Source of the DNA: Gemmatimonadaceae bacterium
GTDB lineage: Bacteria; Gemmatimonadota; Gemmatimonadetes; Gemmatimonadales; Gemmatimonadaceae
Assembly (NCBI GenBank): GCA_025930755.1
Contig: JAICOJ010000014.1
Location: forward strand, 1 to 51,586
Length of the DNA: 51,586 bases
Reading direction: 5' to 3'
A program made the translations under genes and the position numbers. This document shows, in pieces, positions 16,821 through 24,489 of the stretch (its first letter is position 1; each line of letters starts with the position of its first letter). The notes below the pieces were generated by a model. It was not told where the DNA came from, ran no database searches, and saw only the letters and a list, made by a program, of their open reading frames with translations.

Positions 16821-17897
16821 TCATCGAGTCGAGAACCTGACGAGAGATCGGGTCTCCAGCACCTCGCCTCCGTGCTCGATGATCGACACGAAGCGCTCGC
16901 GACTGCGAAACTGCAGTGAGCCCCCCATGCGGAAATAGGTGCGCTCGACGCCCATGCGGGGCGCGCGCACATACCACCGGCGAACGATCCACACGCCCGA
17001 GGCAAGCTGCTCGAACTCCACACGCCCGCCCACACGCGACGTCGCGACTCCCCACGGCATCTTCGTGTAGGTGAACTCGAGATGCCGGAGCTCGGCCGTC
17101 TCGGGATCCAGCCACAGCACTCCTTTCACATCCGCGACTCTCCGCTTCCGCGCCGGCTCGAACGCGAGCCCGATCAGGCCGTCCTCGCCGTCCGTCACAC
17201 GAAAGCAATGATTCCGGAGGAAGGCTTCGGACAGCAGCACGTCGGCGTCGGGCGCGTAGAAGTACCAGGTGTCACGCCCCTTTCGCTCGATGAACCCGAC
17301 ACGCTCGAGGTGATCGGCGGGGAGCGCGACGAAGGGTCGCTGCGCCATGCCACTGAGCATCCAGCTCGAGTCGGCATGGACGAATCGCGCGAGCGTGTCG
17401 AGCTCGCGAGTCCACCGGCGGGCGGTCGTCTGGAAGAGGTCGCCGCGCTGTGCGAGCTGCGTCTGGTAGAGGGCGGTGCGAACCTCCTCCCACAGATGGA
17501 ACGCCGGAGCGCCATCGCCGGGCCGGACCACGCAATGACGCTGCGCGTGCACGGTCACCGAGGGCAGGCTCACGCGAATCGTCGGCGCGAGGATGTCGTG
17601 GACTCGCACCTCCCCCTGGGCGACCCCGAAGGGATGCGACTGCACGGCGCGATAGCCGATGCGCTTCGTGCGGATCGAGTACCGTCCGGGAGCCGGCGCG
17701 ACAAGGGCGTACCCGCCCGCGTCGAGTGAGAGTGCGCGTGCGCGCGCCCTGCCGTCGTCGCCGAGGAGCAGCACCAGCGCGTCGCGCACGGGCGCACCGG
17801 TCAACGAATCACGCACCGTCCCGCGAACGACCTGCGCGGTGACGCTCGTCGCGCTCAGCGCCAGCAGCGCGGAGACGAGCAGAATCTGACGTGACAC
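16821..17897 (-). CDS. Exported protein with N-terminal carboxypeptidase-regulatory-like domain
   Basis: A 358-residue exported protein. The GTG start at 17897 has GGAGGG just upstream, and the signal is MSRQILLVSALLALSATSVTAQ. Residues 22-115 match a carboxypeptidase-regulatory-like beta-sandwich (VVRGTVRDSLTGAPVRDALV, GGYALVAPAPGRYSIRTKRIGY). This is followed by a larger beta-rich region of unknown function (ERVGFIERKGRDTWYFYAP, LWLDPETAELRHLEFTYT, VWIVRRWYVRAPR). Such proteins are abundant in Gemmatimonadota and Bacteroidota envelopes; no activity can be assigned. A small GC hairpin sits just upstream of its ribosome site. Confidence 0.8.
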   Translation of the reverse strand: MSRQILLVSALLALSATSVTAQVVRGTVRDSLTGAPVRDALVLLLGDDGRARARALSLDAGGYALVAPAPGRYSIRTKRIGYRAVQSHPFGVAQGEVRVHDILAPTIRVSLPSVTVHAQRHCVVRPGDGAPAFHLWEEVRTALYQTQLAQRGDLFQTTARRWTRELDTLARFVHADSSWMLSGMAQRPFVALPADHLERVGFIERKGRDTWYFYAPDADVLLSEAFLRNHCFRVTDGEDGLIGLAFEPARKRRVADVKGVLWLDPETAELRHLEFTYTKMPWGVATSRVGGRVEFEQLASGVWIVRRWYVRAPRMGVERTYFRMGGSLQFRSRERFVSIIEHGGEVLETRSLVRFSTR

Positions 17898-17908
17898 CGA
17901 ACCCTCCC

Positions 17909-17929
17909 GCCGGCGCTTCCTTCGCCGGC
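17909..17929 (-). terminator. Short GC hairpin between two minus-strand genes
   Basis: GCCGGCG (17909-17915) and CGCCGGC (17923-17929) form a perfect 7-bp stem with a 7-base loop, 4 bases beyond the stop of the erythromycin-esterase-like gene. No T-run follows, and the stem is only 12 bases from the next start codon, so it could also affect translation of 16821-17897. Confidence 0.55.
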
Positions 17930-17933
17930 ACCC

Positions 17934-19283
17934 TCATACCCCGGACGGATAGGTCTCGGGCAGGTCGCCGTTCACACGCACCGGCATGTGAAGCGGCGCG
18001 ACTGCTCGCGTTTCGTCGAGGTAGATGAAGGCGTCGTAGCGCCCGGGCAGGATGGTGGGAACGTAGTTCCCGTGCTGCTCGAGCTCTGGATGATAAACGA
18101 CGCCGATCGCGCGATGCCCTCGTGGCTCGCGCAGGTCGTCCATCACCGGGTGCGCCCCCCGCTCGGCGAACGGGAGGAGGAAGTCCGGGATCCCGGTGCG
18201 GTGGAGCAGCGCCTCGTAGCTATCGAAGCGCGCTTCGGGTACTCGCATCTCCTGCATCGGGTCGCCCCACTCTTCGGCGGCGATGACCGTTCCCCGGTGC
18301 GTCCCAAAGCCGACGATCACGACGTCGTCACTCCCGTGGGCCTGCCGCACGAGCTGGCCTACGTTCACCATTCCGGCGCGCGCCATGTCCGTGAACCGCG
18401 CGTCGCCGACGTGCGTGTTGTGCTCCCACACGATCGCCTTCGCGGACGGCCCATGAAACGCCATGAGCCGGTCGAGGGTCTCGACCATGTGAGTGTCGCG
18501 GACATTCCACGACGCCGGGCCGCCACGGACCATCGTGCGGTAGTACCGCTCGGCGTTGCGGGCGACCAGCGCGTTCTGTTCCGCGTTGAAGAAGGTTTCC
18601 GGGCCGTCCTCCCGGGTTTCCACGGCGCGCTCGCGCAGCAGGCGCAACGTGGCGACCGCCTCGTTCTCACACGAGGTCGGCACGAGCGCCGTCGCACGCG
18701 CGTAGTCCTCCGCGCTCTCGCCGTACGGCTCGAAGCACCGGTAGGCATGGCGCGCTTCGCGCGCGGCGTCGGGATCCACACGCTCGAGGTACGTGACCAC
18801 CTCGTGCATGGAATCCCACAACGAATACACATCGAGGCCGTAGAAGCCGATTCGGCGGTCGCGCGCCAGCCCCTCGTTATGGTCGCGCAGCCAGCGGCAG
18901 AGCGCGATGACCTCCCGGTTCGCCCACATCCACGTCGGCCAGCGCTCGAACGCATGCAGGACGTCCTCCGCGCTCCGGCCACTGTCGGGATACCCCTTCA
19001 CGTACCGGTTCACGCGATAGCAGTCGGGCCAATCCCCTTCGACCGCGATGAAGGAGAATCCCTTGTCGCGAATCAGCCGGCGGGAGATCGCCGTGCGCCA
19101 CGTGTAGAACTCGGAGGTTCCATGCGACGCTTCGCCGAGGAGGACGAATCGCGCGTCGCCGACGAGGTCGAGCAGCGGATCGAGGTCCGCGGCATCGGTG
19201 AGTGGGTGCGCGATCTCGGCGACGCCGCGCGCTATGCGCGTGGCGTCAATCGATCCCCGGCCCCTGGTGGGCGCAGCTCGCAC
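17934..19283 (-). CDS. Erythromycin-esterase-family protein
   Basis: A full-length 449-residue member of the erythromycin esterase (EreA/EreB-like) family. The metal or catalytic histidine and glutamate region is FVLLGEASHGTSEFYTWR; further conserved pieces are FIAVEGDWPDCYRVNRYV, WMWANREV, WEHNTHVGDAR and VGFGTHRGTV. Many family members of this length lie beside phosphoribosyltransferase and hydrolase genes and have no shown resistance role, so macrolide hydrolysis should not be assumed. The GTG start at 19283 has GGAG eight bases upstream. There is no signal peptide. Confidence 0.92.
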   Translation of the reverse strand: MRAAPTRGRGSIDATRIARGVAEIAHPLTDAADLDPLLDLVGDARFVLLGEASHGTSEFYTWRTAISRRLIRDKGFSFIAVEGDWPDCYRVNRYVKGYPDSGRSAEDVLHAFERWPTWMWANREVIALCRWLRDHNEGLARDRRIGFYGLDVYSLWDSMHEVVTYLERVDPDAAREARHAYRCFEPYGESAEDYARATALVPTSCENEAVATLRLLRERAVETREDGPETFFNAEQNALVARNAERYYRTMVRGGPASWNVRDTHMVETLDRLMAFHGPSAKAIVWEHNTHVGDARFTDMARAGMVNVGQLVRQAHGSDDVVIVGFGTHRGTVIAAEEWGDPMQEMRVPEARFDSYEALLHRTGIPDFLLPFAERGAHPVMDDLREPRGHRAIGVVYHPELEQHGNYVPTILPGRYDAFIYLDETRAVAPLHMPVRVNGDLPETYPSGV

Positions 19284-19360
19284 GGTCCACTCCGTTCACG
19301 TTCGATTCTCGGCAAAGGCAAAGGGAGTGCCGGGGAGGCGCGAGTATGGATAATCGGTGA

Positions 19361-19434
19361 CGAACGAGGAACGAGGAACGAGGAAACGTGTTCGCGATCA
19401 CTATCGGACTTCCTCGTTCCGCGGTCCTCGTTCG
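19361..19434. repeat. AACGAGG-family inverted repeat downstream of aguA
   Basis: Left arm 19361-19385 is CGAACGAGGAACGAGG plus one more unit; right arm 19410-19434 is its reverse complement with two mismatches in 25. The element directly adjoins the stop of the minus-strand agmatine deiminase gene (19435), consistent with a terminator. Confidence 0.88.
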
Positions 19435-20514
19435 TCAGGTTCTGCCCGCCGGCTGCTGCTGAGTCAAACAGTGGAGCGTGCCGAGCCCCCACACGAGATC
19501 GACCGAGTTGATGCCGATGACGTCGCGACCGGGGAAGCAGTCGGCGAGGATGTTGAGGGCAACGCGATCGTTGACGTCGTTGAACGTCGGGACGATCACG
19601 ACGCCGTTCGCGATGTAGAAGTTCGCGTAGCTCGCCGGCAGACGCTCGCCATCCATGATCACGGGCCGCGGGTACGGGAGATCGATGACTCGGAGGCCGC
19701 CCTCCAGCCGTCGACCGGCGTGCTCGAGTCGATGGCGGTTGTCGACGGATCGCTCGTGGTTCGCATCGGCCGGGTCGGGCTCGAACGCGAGAACGACCGT
19801 GTTCGGCGCAACGAAGCGCGCGATGTCGTCCACGTGCCCGTGCGTGTCGTCACCGACGCAGCCTTCGCCGAGCCAGATGGTGGTGTGGATGCCGAGGTAC
19901 TCGCGAAACGCACGCTCGTAGCCGGCGCGATCGAGGCCGGGATTCCGCTCCTGGATGGTCGACAGAAGACACTCCTCGGTCGTCAGCAGCACGCCGGCGC
20001 CGTTCGTGTCGATCGCCCCCCCTTCGAGGACGAGACGATTGCCATCGTCAGGCCGAACGGCCTCGACGCTGGGGATTCCCGCCAGCCGCGCCACCGCCGG
20101 CGCGATCAGCGCATCGGCGCGGTGGTTGTCGTACTTCGCCCAGGCATTGAAGCGCCAGCAGACGGCCTCGACGCTCCCATCCTCGCGCCAGACCATGGTC
20201 GGTCCCGAATCGCGCAGCCACACCCGATCGCTGGGGACGCGGTGCACGCGACAGCGATCGAGCCTAACGCCGTGCGAGTGGAGCGCCGCGACAGCCTGAT
20301 CCTGAATCTCCTCGGAGTGACAGAGGATCTGGACCGGCTCGTATCCGTGGAGGGCCCGCACGATCTCCGCGTAGACCCAGCGAATGGGCTCGAACTTCCC
20401 CGGCCAGTCGGGATCATGGTGGGGCCAGCCGATCCAGGTGGCAGAGTGGGTCTCCCACTCGGCGGGCCACAGTCTCGGAGTCCGGGCAGCCATCGCGCGT
20501 GGTCTCAGCGGCAA
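19435..20514 (-). CDS. aguA: Agmatine deiminase
   Basis: Agmatine deiminase converts agmatine to N-carbamoylputrescine and ammonia. The 359-residue protein has the family wording WPAEWETHSATWIGWPH, WLRDSGPTMV, LVLEGGAIDTNG, THGHVDDIARF and the catalytic Cys349 in GTLHCLTQQQP. A bacterial peptidyl-arginine-deiminase-like protein is the same family; the adjacent aguB supports the agmatine role. It follows aguB on the same strand with a hairpin in the 97-base gap, so the two may have separate 3' ends but share regulation. No arginine decarboxylase gene is in the window. Confidence 0.93.
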   Translation of the reverse strand: MPLRPRAMAARTPRLWPAEWETHSATWIGWPHHDPDWPGKFEPIRWVYAEIVRALHGYEPVQILCHSEEIQDQAVAALHSHGVRLDRCRVHRVPSDRVWLRDSGPTMVWREDGSVEAVCWRFNAWAKYDNHRADALIAPAVARLAGIPSVEAVRPDDGNRLVLEGGAIDTNGAGVLLTTEECLLSTIQERNPGLDRAGYERAFREYLGIHTTIWLGEGCVGDDTHGHVDDIARFVAPNTVVLAFEPDPADANHERSVDNRHRLEHAGRRLEGGLRVIDLPYPRPVIMDGERLPASYANFYIANGVVIVPTFNDVNDRVALNILADCFPGRDVIGINSVDLVWGLGTLHCLTQQQPAGRT

Positions 20515-20520
20515 AGATGA

Positions 20521-20579
20521 CAGAATTCAGAAGACAGAATTCAGAACTCAGAACGGAGGCTTCCGACTTCTGAATTCCG
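20521..20579. repeat. TTCAGAA-family inverted repeat between aguB and aguA
   Basis: Repeated units CAGAATT and CAGAACT fill 20521-20553. CAGAATTCAGAA at 20535-20546 pairs with TTCTGAATTCCG at 20568-20579 (11 of 12). It lies downstream of the aguB stop on the minus strand. Confidence 0.75.
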
Positions 20580-20611
20580 CATTTTTGAACGCTGTCATCG
20601 TTGCCGTTGCC

Positions 20612-21526
20612 TTACCCAATGTAGCGCTGAAGGATGGGGCCGTACGCATCTATCCGACGATCTCGCAGGAAAGGCCAGTTCCGCCTCGTGTACTCGATCA
20701 GCTTCGGGTCGCACTCGGCGATCAGAATCGTCGGCTCCGTACCCGCTTCGGCGATCAGGCGCCCGAAAGGGTCGGCCACGAAGGAATGCCCGAAGAAGTC
20801 GATGCCGTCGGTGCCCGGCTCGGGCTCGTGGCCCACCCGATTCGCTGCCGCGACGTAGATGCCGTTCGCGATCGCGTGCGCGCGCTGAATCGTGCGCCAC
20901 GCGTCGGCCTGGGATTTTCCCCACTCGTCCTTCTCTTTCGGATGCCAGCCGATTGCCGTCGGATAGAGCAGAATCTGCGCGCCCATGAGCGCCGTGATCC
21001 GCGCCGCCTCCGGATACCACTGATCCCAGCAGATCAGCACCCCCAGCGTCGCATATCGAGTGCGGAAGACGCGAAACCCCGTCTGGATGGTCGGCGTCTC
21101 ACCGTGCTGGTAGATCTCCCCCGGCGTGAAGTAGTACTTCTCGTGGTAGAGCGGGTCATCGGGGATGTGCATCTTGCGGTACACGCCCACGAGCGAGCCG
21201 TCGGCGTCGATGACGGCCGCGGAGTTGTGATAGACGCCCGCCGTGCGCTTCTCGAAGATCGGGACGACGATCACGAGCGCCAGCTCGCGCGCGAGCGCCT
21301 GCATCCGCTCGACGATCGGTCCGGGGATCGGCTCGGCGAGATCGAAGCGCTCCGCGTCCGTGACCTTGCAGAAGTACGGCGCGTTGAAGAGCTCCTGGAG
21401 CAAAATCACCTGCGCGCCGCGCCGAGCCGCCTCGCGGATGTCGTCCACGGCTTCGGCAACGGTGGCCTCGGCGTCGACTGCCACGCGTTGCTGAATGACG
21501 CCGAGGGTGAAGGGAGCCGTGCTCAC
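20612..21526 (-). CDS. aguB: N-carbamoylputrescine amidase
   Basis: This carbon-nitrogen hydrolase converts N-carbamoylputrescine to putrescine, the step after aguA. The 304-residue protein has the nitrilase triad: Glu45 (LLQELFNAPYF), Lys118 (YRKMHIPDD) and Cys166 (LICWDQWYPEAA). FFGHSFVADPFG and the C-terminal FLRDRRIDAYGPI are typical of AguB. The gene pair gives a complete agmatine-to-putrescine branch. It starts 33 bases after the stop of the peroxiredoxin gene, with a small hairpin between them. Confidence 0.94.
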   Translation of the reverse strand: MSTAPFTLGVIQQRVAVDAEATVAEAVDDIREAARRGAQVILLQELFNAPYFCKVTDAERFDLAEPIPGPIVERMQALARELALVIVVPIFEKRTAGVYHNSAAVIDADGSLVGVYRKMHIPDDPLYHEKYYFTPGEIYQHGETPTIQTGFRVFRTRYATLGVLICWDQWYPEAARITALMGAQILLYPTAIGWHPKEKDEWGKSQADAWRTIQRAHAIANGIYVAAANRVGHEPEPGTDGIDFFGHSFVADPFGRLIAEAGTEPTILIAECDPKLIEYTRRNWPFLRDRRIDAYGPILQRYIG

Positions 21527-21535
21527 CGGGATGGC

Positions 21536-21560
21536 GCGGGACGATGGCGTCCCGTCCCGC
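21536..21560 (-). terminator. Short hairpin after the peroxiredoxin gene
   Basis: GCGGGACG (21536-21543) and CGTCCCGC (21553-21560) form a perfect 8-bp stem with a 9-base loop. It touches the stop codon of the minus-strand peroxiredoxin gene and precedes aguB. No T-run follows, so it may be an attenuator or weak terminator. Confidence 0.5.
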
Positions 21561-22162
21561 TACTTGTGGGCCGAGTCGGCAACGGCAGCGCTCTTGTCAA
21601 CGGCAGCCGCGAGCTCGGTGTAGGCATCGGGTGACAACACCTTGAACGACAGCATGACGTGGGCGATGCGCCCGTCGGGCGATACCACGAAGAGGTTGCG
21701 CGTGTCGAGCTTGCGGACGGCGTCGAACGATCCATAGCGGCGTCCGGCCTCGTTGCCGACATCACTCGCGAACAACATGGGAAAGTCCGACTCCCGGGCC
21801 CATGCGGCGAGCGTGGTATCGGCATCGGCGCTGATCCCGATGACGACGACGTCGTTCCCGGCGTTGAAGAGCGTGGCGTACTGGTCACGGTACGCCTCCA
21901 TTTGCACCGTTCAGCCCTTGGTTCGCGCCTGGTAGAAGAACGCGATCACAACCGTCTTGCCGCGGAAGTCGCTCAGCCGAACGGGCTCGGCGAGCCGTCC
22001 GTAGCGGGTCGCGCCGGGGAGAGTGAAGTCGGGCGCCATCGAGCCCACGGTTGGAACCGTGGCGGCTGCGGGCGCGGCAGGCGTCTGCGCGGACATCACG
22101 GAAGCCGTGGCGGTCGAGAGAAGCGCGACGGCGAGCGCGCGCCGAAAGTTCTGTAAACTCAT
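21560..22162 (-). CDS. Exported peroxiredoxin with in-frame TGA at the catalytic position: candidate selenoprotein
   Basis: Read through one TGA (21911-21913), this is a 200-residue AhpC/TSA-type peroxiredoxin with a signal peptide (MSLQNFRRALAVALLSTATA, then A-Q). The N-terminal half has GSMAPDFTLPGA and LSDFRGKTVVIAFF; the TGA then falls at codon 84 in Y-Q-A-R-T-K-G-stop, exactly where P-x-x-x-T-x-x-C has its peroxidatic cysteine. The frame goes on with TVQMEAYRDQYATLF, VVVIGISADADTTLAAW and LFVVSPDGR. There is no other cysteine. A 7-bp hairpin follows at a SECIS-like distance. Selenocysteine insertion is my leading reading; nonsense mutation or base error are alternatives. The start is the ATG at 22162 with an AGGGGGG site. 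It precedes aguB. Confidence 0.75.
21875..21896 (-). promoter_or_regulatory. Candidate bacterial SECIS hairpin
   Basis: On the coding (minus) strand, GGCGTAC and GTACGCC form a perfect 7-bp stem around the 8-base loop CGTGACCA. The stem begins 14 bases, and the loop 21 bases, after the in-frame TGA; the loop has G at its second position. Known bacterial SECIS elements lie immediately after the UGA with a small apical loop carrying an early G, so this fits. Caution: the stem partly follows from coding A-Y-R-D-Q-Y-A, which may be conserved for protein reasons. Confidence 0.5.
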
Positions 22163-22303
22163 AGCCCCCCTTGAGAGTGCAGGCGGCAAGATGGCCACCG
22201 GCAGGCCTCCCAGGCAACCTTCGTTTGTGGCCGCCGTCACAGGGAGGTTCTGCCATTCTTCGGTGGGGGACAACAGATGTCTCGGAGGTGGACGGTACCC
22301 GCG

Positions 22304-22322
22304 GTTATGCCCTTCCAGGGGC
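22304..22322 (+). promoter_or_regulatory. 19-base conserved upstream motif, copy 1
   Basis: GTTATGCCCTTCCAGGGGC lies 92 bases before the start of the glycine-zipper gene (22415). An identical copy lies 101 bases before the start at 23863. The inner GCCC-TTCCAG-GGGC is a near palindrome. Shared position and orientation suggest an operator or promoter element of a common regulon. Confidence 0.55.
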
Positions 22323-22414
22323 CGTCAATGCGTGGCACCGGCGGTGCCTATAGAGGCCCTGGTTGGACCGCCAAAAGTGCGGCGGTCGTAGCGAGGGATC
22401 CATGAGGAGGGGCC

Positions 22415-22900
22415 ATGACCAGATTCGTTCGTTGGATGATCGTCCCGGTGGTCGCCGTCCTGGCGGCCTGCGGCGGTCAGAGTGATTCGGAGCGGCTCGA
22501 CGAAGCGCTGACGCGCGATCTGGCGTTGGCCGCGTCGATGCAGTATCCGCAGCAGCAGTTCATGTCGCCGATGGAGATGGGCTACGCCCAGCCGTACGGA
22601 CAGCCGCAACAGCAGCTGTATGACCAGTACGGACGGCCGGTCTATGCGCCGCAGCCGGTGGCGCAGCAGGCCATCTATCGTGCGCCGGCGCCCGCCCGCA
22701 CTACGGCGCGCGCGTCGACGGCCACCACGGTTCGTCGCGAGCCGGTCCGCCACACGAAGCGTGACGCGCTAATCGGCGCGACCGCGGGTGCGGTGATTGG
22801 CAGCGTGATCTCGAGGGACGTGAAGGGCGCGCTGATCGGCGCGGCCGCGGGAGGCTTGCTGGGTGGAGTGGTGGGGCATACGATCGACGTGCAGCGATAA
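22415..22900 (+). CDS. Glycine-zipper lipoprotein
   Basis: A 161-residue lipoprotein. The ATG has GAGGAGG six bases upstream; the signal MTRFVRWMIVPVVAVLAAC ends at the lipidated cysteine. A Gln/Tyr/Pro-rich middle (YPQQQFMSPMEMGYAQPY and similar) is likely disordered. Residues of about 118-158 form a two-helix glycine zipper (DALIGATAGAVIGSVI, GALIGAAAGGLLGGVVGH), as in SlyB/YMGG-type envelope proteins. Such proteins often answer to envelope or osmotic stress. The gene ends inside a 31-bp inverted repeat shared with the converging gene. Confidence 0.88.
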   Translation: MTRFVRWMIVPVVAVLAACGGQSDSERLDEALTRDLALAASMQYPQQQFMSPMEMGYAQPYGQPQQQLYDQYGRPVYAPQPVAQQAIYRAPAPARTTARASTATTVRREPVRHTKRDALIGATAGAVIGSVISRDVKGALIGAAAGGLLGGVVGHTIDVQR

Positions 22901-23040
22901 CAACGGCGACTGCGAACTGCGAACTGCGAACAAAACCCCCGGGGGCAAAGATGCTCCCGGGGGTTTCTTCGCAGCTCGCAGTACGCAGTACGCTGTTCGG
23001 CAGTCCGCGGTTCGCAGTCCGCAGTCGCCGTTGTTATCGC
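22894..23040. repeat. GCGAACT-family 31-bp inverted repeat enclosing both gene ends
   Basis: Arms at 22894-22924 and 23010-23040 match as reverse complements at 30 of 31 bases. Each arm contains the stop codon of one of the two converging genes (both TAA) plus heptamers such as ACTGCGA. A compact terminator hairpin sits in the centre. Confidence 0.95.
22933..22966. terminator. Bidirectional intrinsic terminator
   Basis: AAACCCCCGGGGGC (22933-22946) and GCTCCCGGGGGTTT (22953-22966) form a GC-rich stem with one mismatch and the loop AAAGAT. A-rich and T-rich flanks on the two sides let it act for both converging transcripts. It is nested inside the larger 31-bp repeat. Confidence 0.88.
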
Positions 23041-23696
23041 CTCCTCCCAAACGTCGACGCCAGCAGCCCGGCTCCGATCGCGGCAACGGCGACCAGCAAT
23101 GGCTTCGCCTGCGTTCCCCGCCGCACGCCCTCGAACAACGCCATCGCGCCGGTCTCCAACCCCTCCATGGCGTCGGCGAGTCGAGCGTTTCCCACCTCGA
23201 TCGCGCGCTCGACGCGTGCGGTCGTGCTGTCGGGGGACACGCCCATCTCGAGCAGCGTGCGCGCCGCCCAGTCGTAGTGACGCACTTCGTCATCGGCCGC
23301 GCGCGCCAGCACGTCTGCCACCTCGAGATCGTCCGAGCTCTCGGCCGCACGCCGATACTTGTCTCGTCCCTGCCGCTCGTTCGCCTTGAAGGCGAGCAGC
23401 AGAGCCGTCTGCCCGCCCAGGGCTCCCGCCTTCTGCACAGCCAGCTTGAAGACACCGGTGGGAAGGTGCGGCGCTTGAATCGGCTTGCCGCCGCGATCCT
23501 GGATCAATCGCGTGAGCTCTTCGATGTGCCGCTCGTGATCGGCGCGAAACTCACGGAGCGCCTGGCGGTGGGACTCGTCCGTCAATGCCTCGATGGCGAT
23601 GCCATACGCGCCGATGGCGTCGTGATCGAGCTGCAGCAGGTCGTTCAGCGTTGCGATGCGCGTCACATCGCGGGCCAAGACGAGAGCGTCCGACAC
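23034..23696 (-). CDS. Ferritin-like (DUF2383-type) membrane-anchored protein
   Basis: A 220-residue mostly helical protein. I start it at the GTG at 23696 (SDALVLARDVTRIATLNDLL), which has GGAG six to eight bases upstream; the open frame extends further without coding character. LNDLLQLDHDAIGAYGIAIEAL and FRADHERHIEELTRLI match DUF2383-type four-helix ferritin-like proteins, with metal-ligand-like D, E and H residues repeated in ADDEVRHYDWAARTLLEM. The C-terminal KPLLVAVAAIGAGLLASTFG is a likely membrane anchor. Role unknown; such genes often respond to stress. Confidence 0.78.
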   Translation of the reverse strand: MSDALVLARDVTRIATLNDLLQLDHDAIGAYGIAIEALTDESHRQALREFRADHERHIEELTRLIQDRGGKPIQAPHLPTGVFKLAVQKAGALGGQTALLLAFKANERQGRDKYRRAAESSDDLEVADVLARAADDEVRHYDWAARTLLEMGVSPDSTTARVERAIEVGNARLADAMEGLETGAMALFEGVRRGTQAKPLLVAVAAIGAGLLASTFGRRR

Positions 23697-23742
23697 GGGA
23701 GTCTCCGAGGCAAAAGGAAGGTCGGAACGACTGGCGTTCGCA

Positions 23743-23761
23743 GTTATGCCCTTCCAGGGGC
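23743..23761 (+). promoter_or_regulatory. 19-base conserved upstream motif, copy 2
   Basis: Exact repeat of the motif at 22304-22322, in the same orientation, 101 bases before the start at 23863 and 46 bases from the divergent start at 23696. AATGCG follows shortly after both copies. Confidence 0.55.
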
Positions 23762-23862
23762 ACAATGCGCGCCGCGCCGCCTCACGAGCGTGGGCATTCA
23801 ATACGACCGCCGTCGGGTGGCACGGCCCCTGCCCTCGAAACCAGACCCTTTCAGGAGCCACG

Positions 23863-24120
23863 ATGACTGACGACAGAAATCTCGACGGCGCCGCGGAGCG
23901 CGAAGAGCTGCTGGATGAGCTGGAAGAGAACCATGAGCGCGCCCGTCGCGAGGCCGCGGGTCATCCCGAGACGGTCGAGAAGCGTGATCCCGACGAGAAG
24001 AAGAGGCAGCACGATGAGAAAAACCCGCCGCACACGACGACGGGTAAAGTGACCGCACCAAAGTTTGGCTCAGCCGGAAGCGGCGGCGCGGAGTTCGAAG
24101 GACCGCTGCCGAAGAACTAG
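23863..24120 (+). CDS. Small charged hydrophilic protein
   Basis: An 85-residue protein rich in E, R, K and D, with no cysteine, no membrane segment and no known domain. The ATG has AGGAG six bases upstream. The first half (REELLDELEENHERARREA) is a likely amphipathic or coiled helix; the second half is Gly/Pro/Thr-rich and probably disordered. It carries the same upstream 19-base motif as the glycine-zipper gene, suggesting common control, perhaps stress. The stop codon shares the palindrome CTAG with the stop of the converging gene. Confidence 0.75.
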   Translation: MTDDRNLDGAAEREELLDELEENHERARREAAGHPETVEKRDPDEKKRQHDEKNPPHTTTGKVTAPKFGSAGSGGAEFEGPLPKN

Positions 24121-24341
24121 GGCCCGCCCGCCGGCTGCGATGCAGACGGCGATGTCACAGCGAGATCGACGCCCGTCGGCGACGCGAGACGGGCGTCGGT
24201 CGATGGGGCGAGAGGCTCCGCCTCGATGGCGGGTGGCGAAGACAGGCGGCGCTCGCGTTCCCGGTGCTGCTGCACCACGACGACCGCCGCGGTCGCGGCC
24301 ACCAGCACGGCAATCGTGCTGAATTCACTGCTCTTGATCAC
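24117..24341 (-). CDS. Small single-pass membrane protein
   Basis: A 74-residue protein with one N-terminal helix (FSTIAVLVAATAAVVVVQQ) followed by a basic stretch (HRERERR) and a Pro/Ser/Ala-rich tail. The GTG at 24341 has a GGAG site eight bases upstream and gives a better N-terminus than the longer open frame. Function unknown. Its stop overlaps that of 23863-24120 within CTAG. Confidence 0.65.
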   Translation of the reverse strand: MIKSSEFSTIAVLVAATAAVVVVQQHRERERRLSSPPAIEAEPLAPSTDARLASPTGVDLAVTSPSASQPAGGP

Positions 24342-24489
24342 GTTCGATTCTCCAGGGGTCGCACCGATCAGCCGGCGCACGGACCCTGCGTTTTGCATAA
24401 TCCGTTCCGAGGCCCGCCCACGGGCGCGACCGCTTGGCATGAGGCTCGCAATTCACACCGATACATGTACTTACCAGGCGGTCCTCTGA

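Noticed and set aside
17934-19283. Macrolide resistance gene on mobile DNA
   Set aside because: No transposase, integrase or composition break is visible; the family and its neighbours are usual for chromosomes.
21908-22162. Peroxiredoxin as two separate small genes or a plain pseudogene
   Set aside because: Both parts are in one frame, neither makes a complete fold alone, and the only fault is a TGA at the catalytic residue; a frameshift or decay would not be so precise. Mutation or base error remain possible.
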